Positions 34,684-44,251 are shown, counted from the first letter of the stretch. The stretch is DNA of 64,000 nucleotides from Polyangiaceae bacterium (GCA_019637295.1 JAHBVX010000003.1:62001-126000), one strand, 5' to 3'. Notes: generated by a model from the sequence alone, not told the origin. Translations and numbers: made by a program.

Positions 34684-35322
34684 GTGAGCGCCAGCCCGTC
34701 CCCCCGTGTCGTCCAGGCTCGCTTCGTCGCAGCCGCCCGCGAGATCCCGTCGTTGCCGCCTCCGGTCACCCTCGAGGTCGCCTTCGCGGGCCGCAGCAAC
34801 GTGGGCAAGAGCAGCCTGCTCAACTGCCTGATGGAGCGCCAGAACCTGGTGCGGACCAGCTCGACGCCGGGCTGTACGCGGCAGATCGGGTTCTACGAAG
34901 CGACCGTCGATGACCGACGCCTCCTGCATCTGGTGGATCTGCCTGGCTATGGTTACGCCAAGCGCTCCAAGACGGAGCGCGCCGCCTGGGCCAAGCTGCT
35001 CGATCACTACTTCGTGCAGCGCCCCAGCTTGATGCTCGTGGTGCTGCTGATCGACGTGCGTCGGGGCATCGAGAGCGAGGACCAGGAGCTGCTCGATCTG
35101 GTGGCGTCCGTCGAGCAGCGACGCGTCAGGCCGCTGCCGGTGGTCGTGGTAGCCACCAAGCTGGACAAGCTGAGTCGCGCGGCCCAGAAACCGGCGCTCG
35201 CCAAGCTCGAGCAGCGCGTCGGGCGCAAGCTGCTGGGCTTCAGCGCCAAAGACGCCACCGGCCGGCAGGCGCTGCTCACCGCGATCTTGAAGTCCGCCTT
35301 CGCGACGCCCGCGGAGCCATGA
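34684..35322 (+). CDS. engB: Ribosome biogenesis GTPase EngB (YihA/YsxC)
   Basis: GTPase motifs are all present: G1 GRSNVGKSS, G2 region TSSTPGCT, G3 DLPGYGYA, G4 TKLD and a SAKD G5. With 212 residues it matches EngB, an essential GTPase for assembly of the large ribosomal subunit. I chose GTG 34684, with AGGGTGG upstream; GTG 34675 is also in frame. Either way the translation start abuts the right end of the MITE-like element, which therefore supplies the leader of this essential gene. It is convergent with the next gene. Confidence 0.93.
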   Translation: MSASPSPRVVQARFVAAAREIPSLPPPVTLEVAFAGRSNVGKSSLLNCLMERQNLVRTSSTPGCTRQIGFYEATVDDRRLLHLVDLPGYGYAKRSKTERAAWAKLLDHYFVQRPSLMLVVLLIDVRRGIESEDQELLDLVASVEQRRVRPLPVVVVATKLDKLSRAAQKPALAKLEQRVGRKLLGFSAKDATGRQALLTAILKSAFATPAEP

Positions 35323-35323
35323 C

Positions 35324-36034
35324 TCAGGGCACGCTGCCGACGGCGTCCTTGCCGTCGATCTCGCGACCGCAGTCGCCGTAGAGCGAGAAGCGATGCGAGG
35401 TGCCCACGAGCTCGAAGCGCCACGCGGGTCCGATGCGGCTGCGGTAGTACTCGATGCGCGCGCGTCGGTCGCGGGGAGCGCCCGCCGTGATGGCGTGGGC
35501 CCACACCTCGCGCGGACCACAGCGCGGCTCGGGCAAAGGGTCCTGGGGTGTCGCTGGACACGGGAAATCCGTGATGTCCGGATCCGCGACCAAGCCGTCG
35601 GCGTGCAGGTGGACGTTCTGCTTGCCGCAATAGTGCCGGCGCGGCAGCGTCCCGGGATCTCGTTTCGGCTGCGGCCCCTGACCCTGAGCGCTCTGAAACG
35701 AAAAGCGCACGCGCCCGCCCGGCGCGCTCACGTCGACGGTGCCGCTGGGCTCGACACCCTCGAGCACGATCCCCCGGAGCAGGGTGCGCCGGGTCAGCAG
35801 TCGAGCCGCGCTGAGGGCGGCGAGCGGCTCGACCTCCTTCGGAAAGCCGACCAGCCCTTCGCTGCTCGGGGGCGCCGGCGGCTCGGCGACCTCCGGCTGA
35901 GACTTGACCCTCGCCCAGTACGACAGGGCGATGCCCAAACCGAAGGCCAGCACGATGACCGCGAGCCCCAGCCAGCGGTCGCGCCGGCGGTGCGCCTCTA
36001 TCTCGTCGTGCTGGGCAATCAGCTCCGGATCCAT
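35324..36034 (-). CDS. Single-pass membrane protein, unknown
   Basis: I do not recognise this 236-residue protein. A charged N-terminus with HDEIEAHRRRDRW is followed by a membrane helix at about residues 22-41, then a Pro-rich linker and an outer domain with several cysteines (RRHYCGK, DFPCPAT, PRCGPREVW, LYGDCGRE). I chose ATG 36034; a GTG six codons upstream is possible. The stop is adjacent to the convergent engB stop. The 164-bp gap upstream leads to tRNA-Val on the other strand. Confidence 0.65.
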   Translation of the reverse strand: MDPELIAQHDEIEAHRRRDRWLGLAVIVLAFGLGIALSYWARVKSQPEVAEPPAPPSSEGLVGFPKEVEPLAALSAARLLTRRTLLRGIVLEGVEPSGTVDVSAPGGRVRFSFQSAQGQGPQPKRDPGTLPRRHYCGKQNVHLHADGLVADPDITDFPCPATPQDPLPEPRCGPREVWAHAITAGAPRDRRARIEYYRSRIGPAWRFELVGTSHRFSLYGDCGREIDGKDAVGSVP

Positions 36035-36198
36035 GGCGGCCGCTCGTATCACGACGCCGGCCGCGGACCAGCGGATTTCGGGTAGCCCATGGCTGGATCG
36101 CCCCGATGGCGTTGATCTACCCCGCGAGGTGCGCTATCGAAGGCGTCCCAACGCCTGTTGCCCGCGGGCACGGCGTGGGGCAGCTTCGCTGCTGCTTC

Positions 36199-36270
36199 GG
36201 GCGCATAACTCAGTGGTAGAGTGCGACCTTCACACGGTCGAAGTCGTAGGTTCAAGTCCTACTGCGCCCA
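36199..36270 (+). tRNA. tRNA-Val (anticodon CAC)
   Basis: The cloverleaf is complete. The acceptor is GGGCGCA/TGCGCCC with discriminator A, the D-arm ACTC/GAGT, the anticodon stem CGACC/GGTCG around TTCACAC (anticodon CAC), and the T-arm GTAGG/CCTAC with loop TTCAAGT. No CCA is encoded. The 3' 19 bases lie inside the coding region of the gene on the opposite strand. Confidence 0.95.
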
Positions 36271-37841
36271 CGAAGACCTGGCGGACGACGACGCCGACCG
36301 AGCGCGAGCGTGCCCAGCACTAGCGCGAGCAAGCCAGAACCCGGCGCGCCGCGCGTGGTGCGACAGCCGCAGCCGCCGTCGTCGGCGCCGTCGCCGCTCG
36401 CGGTAGGCGCGCCGCCGCTGGAGGTGCCCCCGCCCGAGCCTGGGGCTCCGCCGCTGCCCACCCCGCCGCCCGAGCCTGCCCCGCCGCCCGAGCCGCCCGA
36501 GCCTGCCCCGCCGCCCGAGCCTGCCCCGCCGGAGCCTGCCCCGCCGCCCGAGCCCGTCGCCGGCGGACCGTGCTCGAACGCGCCGACGTCGATGGCCCCG
36601 TTCGCCGGTCGAGCCGCCGCGGTGCCGACCGGGAGCAGCGCGCGCGGCGGCGGATGGAACGCGGGTACGCCGAGGGGGCTGGGGAAGTCGTAACCCGCAG
36701 GTGCCGCGAGGGACGCAGCACCTGCGTTGATCAGCACGCTGCCGTCCGCGGGCATCAGATCCCAGCCCCCGAGGCTCACGAAGCCAGGCGTGGCGGCCGC
36801 CAGGGTAGCGGTCCACTCGCTGGGCACGTCCGTCGCGCCTGGAGGGAGGTAGTTGTTCTGACCCGAGAGCTTGGGGCTGCCGCTGGTGAAGTTGGCCTCC
36901 ACCGTGCGCACGAGCTTCATGGCGCCGCTGCCGTTCATCCAGAAGACGTTGTTGTGCGCTTCGAGGCTGTCGATGCCATGGAACAGGCGAAATACGGCGC
37001 TGCCCCCGGGCTGCACGATCACCGTGTTGTTCACGAAGCGGTAGCGGCCGAACGTCTCCCCGGTCCCGTCCCCACCGAAGCGCACGACGTACGAGGTCTG
37101 CGTCTTGACCAGGACGTTGCCCACGACGTCCGAGTCCTCGCGAGCGAGCGCCGGATTCTGACCGTCGGGACCGATCAGCTCCAGCTCGTGGTACAGCGCT
37201 CCTTCGATCCAGTTGTAGTAGATCTCGTTGCGCTCCGCGCGGGACTTGACGTTGTTGCCGCCGTTGGCGCCGTGCACGTAGCAGAACTGCATACGAAAGA
37301 CGCTCCCGGGGTGCGCCGTCTCGTCGGTGGCCATGTAGATCTGGTGATCTTGGGTGCCGCCCCCCGAGCCGAAGACTTCCACGTACTCCATCAAGAGCGA
37401 GCCGCTGTCCTGATCGGCGCCGAGCACGCCGTGCTTGGCGCAGTCGCGAACCACCGAGTCGCGCAGCGTGATGTCATGAGCGTGATGGTAGAAGCAGCGG
37501 AAGGAGCCTCCCGTCAGCTCGAGCCCCTCGAACACGTAGTGATCGCCGGCTGCCTCCACGGTGTTCGTCGCGCCGCTGATCACCGGGCGCTTGCCGTTCT
37601 TGGGCACGCCCACGATGCGGATCCGCTGAGCGGCCGTGCCGTTGCGTGAGAAGACCACTCCACCGTTGTAGGTCGCGTCGCCTTCGAGCTCGACCACGTC
37701 CCCCGGGTTGAGCAGGCCACTGACCTGGGACAGCTGCGTGTAGGTCTCGCCGGGACCCACCTTGTACGTCATGCCCAGCGCGCTGGCGCTGGCGAGCGTC
37801 ACCCCAGCGAAGCCCAGAACCGATCCGAGTCGAAGTCCCAT
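36252..37841 (-). CDS. MYXO-CTERM surface protein with right-handed beta-helix
   Basis: A signal peptide (GVTLASASALG) leads into a repetitive beta-helix domain, residues about 25-390, with turns such as HHAHDITLRDSVVRDC and NVVGNVLV-like rungs; such proteins often bind or cleave polysaccharides. A Gly/Ser linker of about 60 residues follows, then GCGCRTTRG, a membrane helix (LLALVLGTLALG) and RRRR: the MYXO-CTERM signal for myxosortase-dependent sorting to the cell surface. The TGA stop at 36252-36254 is in the T-arm of the tRNA-Val gene on the other strand, so the last six codons are antisense tRNA sequence. Confidence 0.85.
   Translation of the reverse strand: MGLRLGSVLGFAGVTLASASALGMTYKVGPGETYTQLSQVSGLLNPGDVVELEGDATYNGGVVFSRNGTAAQRIRIVGVPKNGKRPVISGATNTVEAAGDHYVFEGLELTGGSFRCFYHHAHDITLRDSVVRDCAKHGVLGADQDSGSLLMEYVEVFGSGGGTQDHQIYMATDETAHPGSVFRMQFCYVHGANGGNNVKSRAERNEIYYNWIEGALYHELELIGPDGQNPALAREDSDVVGNVLVKTQTSYVVRFGGDGTGETFGRYRFVNNTVIVQPGGSAVFRLFHGIDSLEAHNNVFWMNGSGAMKLVRTVEANFTSGSPKLSGQNNYLPPGATDVPSEWTATLAAATPGFVSLGGWDLMPADGSVLINAGAASLAAPAGYDFPSPLGVPAFHPPPRALLPVGTAAARPANGAIDVGAFEHGPPATGSGGGAGSGGAGSGGGAGSGGSGGGAGSGGGVGSGGAPGSGGGTSSGGAPTASGDGADDGGCGCRTTRGAPGSGLLALVLGTLALGRRRRPPGLRGRSRT
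36420..36560. repeat. Gly/Ser linker repeat in the MYXO-CTERM gene
   Basis: Several imperfect copies of a GC-only unit (on the plus strand, GCCCCGCCGCCCGAGCCT-like) encode the (A)GSGGG linker that spans the envelope before the sorting tail. All copies are in frame here, unlike the linkers of the lipoprotein genes at 33349 and 62530. Confidence 0.75.
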
Positions 37842-37930
37842 GGCAAAAGTCTACGGCACCTCGCGCCCGATCACCACAGCGGGGCCCGCGCGCCCTCGAC
37901 GCCACGCGAACCCGCGCGTACGGTACCGCC

Positions 37931-39190
37931 GTGACCAGCCTGCTCACCATCCTGGCGGTCGCGTGCCTGCTCGCCACTCCCGGCTGCAAGCGCGGCGGAA
38001 GCGCCGACGTACTCCTGGCTTGCCAGCAAGCCGAACCGCGCCAGCGCGCGACCCAATGCCAGCGGGCGTGTCAGGAGAAGCACGCCGAGGGGTGTCGTCG
38101 TCAGGGCGACGCGCTCCAGCACGACTACGTGCTGCACGCGCAGGCCGGACGCGCGGAGGCGGCGACGCTCGAACACGAGGCGCTGGAAGCGTTCGAGAAG
38201 GGATGCGAGCTCTCCGACAGCGACGCTTGTGTGCAGGCCTCCGACATGCTGAATGGGCTGCACTTGCGCATGGCCGATCCCAGCTCCGACGTCAGCGTCC
38301 CGGGCTTCTCGGATCGCGAAGCGCGTTACGCGCGGGTACGAGAGCTCGGCTGCGCGCTCGAGCCGCGCCGGAGCTGCGCAGCCGCGGTCGTGGCGCTGCG
38401 GGACCTGGACGCAGCGCGAGCGAAAGCCGCGCTGACTCGTCAATGCGCCGCCGGTCCCGCCGCTCAGCACGACGGCTGCCGCAGCCAGGGCGAGAAGCTC
38501 ATCGACGAGTACGTCGCGCTCAAGCGCTCCTGCGCAGACAAGAACCCGGACGCCTGTGAACGCCAGGGGCGCCTGCTGCTCGCCGAGGTTCGTGACCCTC
38601 GCCGCTACGCCCAGGACCTGCTGCTGCTGCGCCGCGGGCTCGATCAGGTGATCGCGGCTTGCCGCGCGCGCGGCCACTCGGACGACGTGGTCCGGGGGGG
38701 CACGGGCCCGCTGTCCGAGCCGCCGCGGCTCGAGAGCGAGCTTGGCGCCCGGGCTCGGGACCACGCGCGCTGCGTGCGCCGGCTGCTCGCCCCCGCGGCC
38801 TCGGGCCCCGCGCACGCGTCGCCGGGCGTGGGGCTGCTGCCTGCGCCTGACGCCGCCGTCCCCAGCGAGCTACCCCCACCCCGGGGGCGGCTGAGGGTCG
38901 GCCGCGTCACGACCACGGGCGAGGTCGACTCGGCGGAGGTCCAGCGCGCGCTCGAGGCGCGCTCCGCAGAGCTGCGTCGCTGCTACGCGCTCGGCCTCGA
39001 GCGCAACAGCGCGCTGCAGGGTCGCGTCGCCCTCGCGCTGGCCGTCGACGCGATGGGCACCACCGCCCACAACGCAGGCTCGGATCTGCCCGACACGGCA
39101 GTGGTGGCGTGCATGATCGGCGTGGCGTCCAAGCTGGCGCTGTCCACCCCCGGCACCGCTCGAGCCCCGCTGCTGCTGCAGCCGGATTGA
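37931..39190 (+). CDS. Lipoprotein with Cys-rich Sel1-like region and AgmX/PglI C-terminal domain
   Basis: The leader ends LLATPGC, a lipobox. Residues about 30-260 contain helix pairs with regularly spaced cysteines (FEKGCELSDSDACVQA, CADKNPDACERQG) resembling Sel1-type repeats. After a Pro-rich linker the last 80 residues form an AgmX/PglI C-terminal domain: ELRRCYALGLERNSALQGRVALAL and the second cysteine in VVACMIG. That domain is TonB-like and recurs in gliding-motility proteins. The start is GTG 37931. A scaffold role at the outer membrane is inferred. The 1-kb upstream gene is divergent. Confidence 0.75.
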   Translation: MTSLLTILAVACLLATPGCKRGGSADVLLACQQAEPRQRATQCQRACQEKHAEGCRRQGDALQHDYVLHAQAGRAEAATLEHEALEAFEKGCELSDSDACVQASDMLNGLHLRMADPSSDVSVPGFSDREARYARVRELGCALEPRRSCAAAVVALRDLDAARAKAALTRQCAAGPAAQHDGCRSQGEKLIDEYVALKRSCADKNPDACERQGRLLLAEVRDPRRYAQDLLLLRRGLDQVIAACRARGHSDDVVRGGTGPLSEPPRLESELGARARDHARCVRRLLAPAASGPAHASPGVGLLPAPDAAVPSELPPPRGRLRVGRVTTTGEVDSAEVQRALEARSAELRRCYALGLERNSALQGRVALALAVDAMGTTAHNAGSDLPDTAVVACMIGVASKLALSTPGTARAPLLLQPD

Positions 39191-39248
39191 GGCGCTGCCC
39201 CGAGAGACGACAACTCGCGCGGGCGTCGGGGTACTCTCGACCCCGGCG

Positions 39249-39989
39249 ATGCATCTGTTCATGCTCCCGCTCCTCCTGCTCCCGTTCGCGGCGCTCGGCT
39301 GGTGGGTGCTCGACGCCCTGCGCCGGGGGAGCGTGGACACGCTGTTTCTGCATCGGCACCACTCCTGGAAGAGCGAGCCGGGGCGCTACACGCTGGCGCT
39401 GCTGTCGGCCACGGGACTGGCGCTGCTCCTGGCCTGGACCACGGTGATATTGGCGCAGAGCGTCCCGCTCCACGAGTGGGTCTCGGCGACCGGGCTGTTG
39501 CTCGCCGCGGCCTCCGTCTGGCTGCGTCGACGGCTGACCCGGCTCTCCGTCGCCGACGTCCTCCGCAGCGACGATCTCGCGACGCTGCTGGCTCGCGCGC
39601 GTGACACGACCCTCGCCCGCCTGACGGCGCGGGCTCTCGCCTTGCCATCGGGTGAAGGCGTGAGCTACCGCACCAGCGGCGGCCGCGAGCGCGGTGCGCT
39701 CGACGACGCACTCGAGCGGGCGCTCGGCGCCGAGCGGCCCCGCCTGCTCCTCCCGCCGCTCCTTGGCTTGTGCGGCGCGGTGACGGCTGCGTTGGCGGTC
39801 GGGCTGCACGGGACGCTCTGGAGCGGCTCCGGAGCGTTCGCGATCCTCACCGGCGTGTCGACGCTGCACACCGCGCTGCGGACCCGCGCGTTCGCTCGCG
39901 AGCTCGCCCTCGAGCTCCCCACGCTGGCCGGCGCCCTCAGCCGTGCGGGCCCGAGCGATGGGGCTTCGGACGAGGTCAACGCCGCCTGA
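39249..39989 (+). CDS. Polytopic membrane protein, unknown
   Basis: Four hydrophobic stretches are visible, at about residues 2-20, 50-70, 78-92 and 165-200, separated by arginine-rich loops (SVWLRRRLTRL, TLARLTARAL). I do not recognise the family; there are no catalytic motifs. ATG 39249 follows the lipoprotein gene by 58 bp on the same strand. Its last 14 bases overlap the 3' end of the convergent large membrane-protein gene. Confidence 0.6.
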   Translation: MHLFMLPLLLLPFAALGWWVLDALRRGSVDTLFLHRHHSWKSEPGRYTLALLSATGLALLLAWTTVILAQSVPLHEWVSATGLLLAAASVWLRRRLTRLSVADVLRSDDLATLLARARDTTLARLTARALALPSGEGVSYRTSGGRERGALDDALERALGAERPRLLLPPLLGLCGAVTAALAVGLHGTLWSGSGAFAILTGVSTLHTALRTRAFARELALELPTLAGALSRAGPSDGASDEVNAA

Positions 39990-41904
39990 ACAGCGCCACG
40001 CGCACGGCGGGGGCGTCGTACAGACTCCAGCGCATGCTCGGCCGCGCAGGCAACTCTCGCTCGGCGACGAGCTCCAGCTCGAGCGCGCGCTCGAGGGTCT
40101 CACAGTAGGCGCGCCCGTCCTCGCTGGAGCACAAACTCGACCGGTAATAATAGAGCGTGCCGGGCTGGGCGGAGAAGTCCATGGGCGCCCGCTCGGTGCT
40201 GAGCGGCAGCGGGGTCACCGGGTGCTTGGGCGGGTGAAGCGGCAGCGCGAGCGAGCGCTTCTCCGCGCGCTCGACCCACGCCACCGCCGCCCCCGGGGTC
40301 AGCTCAGCGCGCCACTCGAGCGCGAAGCGCTGCTCGAGGGCGTCGGTCGGTAGCTCCGTCAGGGGGCCACAGCCAGAGAGCGCTCGAGCCCCCCCGATGA
40401 CGACGACCAGCACGGTGACCCCGCGGCCGAGGCGACGGCGCTGTTCGCGCAGCACGCGGCGCGGCGCGGCCGCGAGCAGCACGGCCAGCGCAGGAGCGAC
40501 CACCGGCCAGGCCAGGCGCCGCGTGGTCTCGTCCACCGCGAGGTTCGGCGCGCTCAGCATGTCCACCAGCGGCGCGTGGGCCAGGCCCAGCGCCGCCACC
40601 GCTGCAGCGATGATCGCGCGTCGCCGGCGCAGCACGAGCGCGGCGATCCCGAGCAGGGCCACGTAGGGCCAGAAGTCCGGGCGCGACATGTTCGACACGC
40701 GCAGACCGGCGCTCGGCATCCACTGCTGCCCGATACGGCCGCTCAGCACCTCCAGCAGGGCAGGGCCCGTCACGAGCGCCACGACCAACGCGATGCCGAC
40801 GCCCGCCGCGACGGTCACGCGCACCCGGGCGGCGAGGGAGCCGGGGCCCAGTAGCGCAACCGCGGGTACGAGCGCCGAGGGCACCCAGGCCAGCGGATGC
40901 AGGCGCGCCCCCTGGGCGATGCACAAGCCCGCGGTCAGGATGCCGAGCCAGAGCAGCGGCGAGCGCAACGATGGACGACGAGCCGCGCTGGTGAGCGCCG
41001 CGACCGCCGCAAAGTCGAACGCCATCATGGCGGAAAAATACGACTCCGAGAGCGAGAGACGCGCGAGCAGCGGATCGACGGCCAGCACGATGGCGACCGC
41101 GAGCGCGAGCCAGCGATCCGCGCCCACCCCGCGAGCTGCGCAGTACGCCAGCAGCGGTATGGACGCGCCCAGCAGCGCCTGCCACCAGAACACCCCTTGC
41201 TCTGGCGCCGCGCCCGTGGCGTGCGCTGCCCAGGCGAACAGCTCCCGAAACCCGGGACCGTAGGGTGAGTCGAGCTCGCCGCGATCGAGCGCGGTGTCGA
41301 TCCAGCGCGGACCGTGCCCATTCTGGTGAAAGAACGCGAAGCCCAGCACCCGCTGACGCAGCCACGCGAGCGCCGCCAGCGCGCCCAGGCCCACGGCCGC
41401 ACCGGTGGCGGCGCGACGAAGGCCGCCGCGACGCGCGACCCGTGCGCCGAGCAGCGCCCCGGCGAGGCCGAGCGCGAGCAGCCGCCACGGCGGCGGCTCG
41501 CGCGGCGCGCTGGTTGCCCGAGCCACGGAGGCACGCTTCGCGAATAGATCCGCAGTCGGGTCGTCGCGCACGCAGCGCACGACGCCCTCGAGCGCGTCGC
41601 GACGCGCCGCCGGCTGCTGTCTCCACTCGGGGAACTCGCCGACCGGCGAGATCCCGATCTCCCCTTCGCGGCGAAACGCCGGGCCGGCGCCAGCGCGCAG
41701 CTCCACGTCGAGGTCCGCGCGGGGTAGCCGCAGCACCACGCGCCGGGTGGGGCAGAAGCGCAGCTCGACGGGCTGCCCCAGCTGTTTGCCGCAGCGCGCC
41801 ACCCAGGCGCGCACCGCATCGGGACAGTCGGCCGCTCGCGCGGGCAGGGCGCACAGCACGCTCGCCAGCACCAGGAGCACAGCGCACGGGACGTGATGCC
41901 TCAC
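39976..41904 (-). CDS. Large membrane protein, possible GT-C type glycosyltransferase
   Basis: From GTG 41904 a signal peptide (LLVLASVLCALPARA) precedes an outer domain of about 100 residues with four cysteines. Then come about ten membrane helices with the SPYGPGFREL and ESYFSAMMAFDF loops, and a C-terminal soluble domain of about 120 residues. This layout, many helices with an early periplasmic loop and a C-terminal periplasmic domain, resembles lipid-linked sugar transferases of the GT-C fold, but no diagnostic Asp motif is certain. An earlier GTG at 41922 is possible. Substrate is unknown. Confidence 0.6.
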   Translation of the reverse strand: MRHHVPCAVLLVLASVLCALPARAADCPDAVRAWVARCGKQLGQPVELRFCPTRRVVLRLPRADLDVELRAGAGPAFRREGEIGISPVGEFPEWRQQPAARRDALEGVVRCVRDDPTADLFAKRASVARATSAPREPPPWRLLALGLAGALLGARVARRGGLRRAATGAAVGLGALAALAWLRQRVLGFAFFHQNGHGPRWIDTALDRGELDSPYGPGFRELFAWAAHATGAAPEQGVFWWQALLGASIPLLAYCAARGVGADRWLALAVAIVLAVDPLLARLSLSESYFSAMMAFDFAAVAALTSAARRPSLRSPLLWLGILTAGLCIAQGARLHPLAWVPSALVPAVALLGPGSLAARVRVTVAAGVGIALVVALVTGPALLEVLSGRIGQQWMPSAGLRVSNMSRPDFWPYVALLGIAALVLRRRRAIIAAAVAALGLAHAPLVDMLSAPNLAVDETTRRLAWPVVAPALAVLLAAAPRRVLREQRRRLGRGVTVLVVVIGGARALSGCGPLTELPTDALEQRFALEWRAELTPGAAVAWVERAEKRSLALPLHPPKHPVTPLPLSTERAPMDFSAQPGTLYYYRSSLCSSEDGRAYCETLERALELELVAERELPARPSMRWSLYDAPAVRVALFRRR

Positions 41905-41947
41905 GACGGCAGGATGCCACACGCCCGGGCGACGATGGGAGCCGTGC

Positions 41948-44251
41948 TCAGCGCTTGTCCTGCTTCTCTCTGCTGAAGCGCTCGTTCATGACCTGCATCG
42001 AGCGGCGAAACGCAGCCGCTTCGGCGGCGCACACCGGCGGGCAGGGGCTCTTCTTGCGCGCACCACAGCCCTTCTTCGTGCCCGTGGAGTACGCCGCCAG
42101 CGCCGTCAGAGCGCGGTCGTCCCCCTCGCTCTCCGCGCGCGGAAGCAGCGCGATGCGCGCCGAGCAGCTCGGCGCGACGCGAAAGTCGAAGGCGATGGCG
42201 AGAGCCGGGCTGGCGCGCTCGCGGGTCGCGGGCGCCTGCAGGCGAAGCCGTACCGCGTCACGCAGCGTGGGGGCGGTGAGGTACAGGTCGTACAGCAGAT
42301 CGGGACCCTGGCTGCCCATTCGAGTCGCCATCAAGTCCAGCGCCGCGTCCGAGTCGCTGCCGTGCGCGAGCTTCAGCAGCAGCGGGCGCAGCGCCGGATC
42401 CCCGGCCTGCGCCGGAGCGCGCTCGAACAGCTGACCGAAGGCCACGGTCGCTTCGCGCGTTTGACCGCTGTCGCTCGCCGCAGCGACCGCCCAGGCCCGC
42501 AGCACCTGCGCGTCCCCCGGGTGCTGCGTCGCCAGCGCCCGCAGAGCGTCGAGCCCCTCGCGCTGGGCGGCGATGATCGCGCCATCGAGGCTCGCGTCCC
42601 GCGCCACGGCGGCCGGCGCCGGCTCGATTCCGCCGGAGGCCGTCGCGGGCGCCCGCACCGCTGGCGCGGCGCTGGCCTCGGCGGTGGGGCTCACGGGAGC
42701 CTCGGCGACGACGCCGAGCGGCTGAGTGGAGCGTAGGCCGTAGGCCAACCCGCCCACGGTCACCACCAGCGCGAGGCTCCGCACCCCCATCACCAGCACG
42801 GCTCGTCGCCAGGCGGTGACGACCCGGGCGGCGCGCCGCGCCGCGAGGCTGGAGAGCGCCCACGCGCTGACTACCGCCAACAGGATCAGATCCCAACCGA
42901 CCCACGCGGAGGGCCAGCCGCTACGACCGACGTAGCGCACCACGCGTAGAACCAGCATGAGCACGCCGTAGGCGATCAGCGCCGACACCAGGGGTCCGCG
43001 CAGCGCGGCGACGGCGTCGGCGACCTTGGCGCTGTTGTTCCACACCCGGCGCTTGACCCGCAGCGTCAACAACAGAATCGGCGTGAGCGCCGTGCCGAGC
43101 ACCCCCAGCAGCGCGATGGACAGCTCGGTCGTCGTCAGCTCGCGCTTCGCGATCCAGGTCGCCCCGGCGATCGCCGCCAGCGCCAAGATGGACCAGGTAG
43201 TTATCGTGCCCGCGACGAGCAGACCCATCAGCCGCAAGCGACCGAACCGCGCGTCGTCCTCGCTCTCCTGTACCAAGATGGAGACCTGGGTGACGCGAGG
43301 ACCGGCGACCTGACGCGTGATGGAGAGCTGCTCCTCCAGAGTCGTCAGCGCGGAGTACAGATCCTGCATCTTCTGGTAGCGGTCGTTCGGATCCCGCGCC
43401 ATCGCGCGTTGAATCACCAGCTCCACGCTGTCTGGCAGGCTGGGCACCAGCGTCTTCGGGCGCGCCGGCTCGCGGCTCATGGCGGCCAGCACCGTCTGCT
43501 GAGGAGACTCCTCCTCGAAGGGCGGCTGACCGGTGAGGGACGTGTACAGCAACACCCCGACTCCGTAGATGTCGGTGCGATGATCACCCCGCTCGCCCCG
43601 TGCCTGTTCGGGCGACATGTAGGCGGGGGTTCCCATCACCACGCCTGCTTGGGTCATCGTCGAGCGTGAGCCGTCCACGAAGCGCGAGAGGCCGAAGTCG
43701 ATCACCTTGATCTCGGGGTCGGGACCTTCACCGAGGACGAACACGTTCTCGGGCTTCAGATCTCGGTGCACGACTCCACTCTCGTGGGCGACCACCAGCG
43801 CCGCGGCGACCTTGCGCGCGAGGCGCACGGCAAAGAGTGGCTCGAGCTTGGGTGTGGCCGTCAGCACCGCCGCGAGATCCCTGCCGTCCAGGAACTCGCA
43901 CACCATGAAGGGGACGCCTTGCGGGGTGACGCCGACGTCATGGATGCTCAGGATGGAATCGTGGGAGAGGCTCGAGACGGCCTCGGCTTCACGCTGAAAT
44001 CGCGCGAGCAGGTCCTCGCTGCGCGAGAGATCCGCGTGCAGGACCTTGAGCGCGTAGCGCTTGTGCGGCAGGCGCGTGTGGCACGCTTCGTACACGCGGC
44101 TCATGCCACCCTCGCCCACCAACCGCTCCACTCGGTAGGTCTCGTTCAACACGACGCCGACCAGCGACTCCTCGTCGGAACTCGAAGACGGACCCGGACG
44201 CGCGGCGGGTGACTCTGCGCTCGTCGGTTGGTCGTCCGATCCCATTGCCAT
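41948..44251 (-). CDS. Ser/Thr protein kinase with five membrane helices and C-terminal helical domain
   Basis: The kinase domain has GEGGMSRVYEA, K69, HRDLKPEN (D164), DFG at 185-187 and GTPAYMSPEQ, so it should be active. Unlike the usual single-helix receptor kinases, about five membrane helices follow (between about residues 360 and 580). A last part of about 180 residues has TPR-like helices (ALRALATQHPGDAQVLRAWAV) and ends KKGCGARKKSPCPPVC with clustered cysteines. With an odd helix count the helical domain would face outward. ATG 44251 is chosen. The gene is divergent from the AgmX-like gene with 90 bp between, a likely shared control region. Confidence 0.87.
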   Translation of the reverse strand: MAMGSDDQPTSAESPAARPGPSSSSDEESLVGVVLNETYRVERLVGEGGMSRVYEACHTRLPHKRYALKVLHADLSRSEDLLARFQREAEAVSSLSHDSILSIHDVGVTPQGVPFMVCEFLDGRDLAAVLTATPKLEPLFAVRLARKVAAALVVAHESGVVHRDLKPENVFVLGEGPDPEIKVIDFGLSRFVDGSRSTMTQAGVVMGTPAYMSPEQARGERGDHRTDIYGVGVLLYTSLTGQPPFEEESPQQTVLAAMSREPARPKTLVPSLPDSVELVIQRAMARDPNDRYQKMQDLYSALTTLEEQLSITRQVAGPRVTQVSILVQESEDDARFGRLRLMGLLVAGTITTWSILALAAIAGATWIAKRELTTTELSIALLGVLGTALTPILLLTLRVKRRVWNNSAKVADAVAALRGPLVSALIAYGVLMLVLRVVRYVGRSGWPSAWVGWDLILLAVVSAWALSSLAARRAARVVTAWRRAVLVMGVRSLALVVTVGGLAYGLRSTQPLGVVAEAPVSPTAEASAAPAVRAPATASGGIEPAPAAVARDASLDGAIIAAQREGLDALRALATQHPGDAQVLRAWAVAAASDSGQTREATVAFGQLFERAPAQAGDPALRPLLLKLAHGSDSDAALDLMATRMGSQGPDLLYDLYLTAPTLRDAVRLRLQAPATRERASPALAIAFDFRVAPSCSARIALLPRAESEGDDRALTALAAYSTGTKKGCGARKKSPCPPVCAAEAAAFRRSMQVMNERFSREKQDKR

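Noticed and set aside
34486-34684. Small gene between the lipoprotein and engB
   Set aside because: The region is explained by inverted ends and hairpins; no ORF there has a start, ribosome-binding site and coding character.
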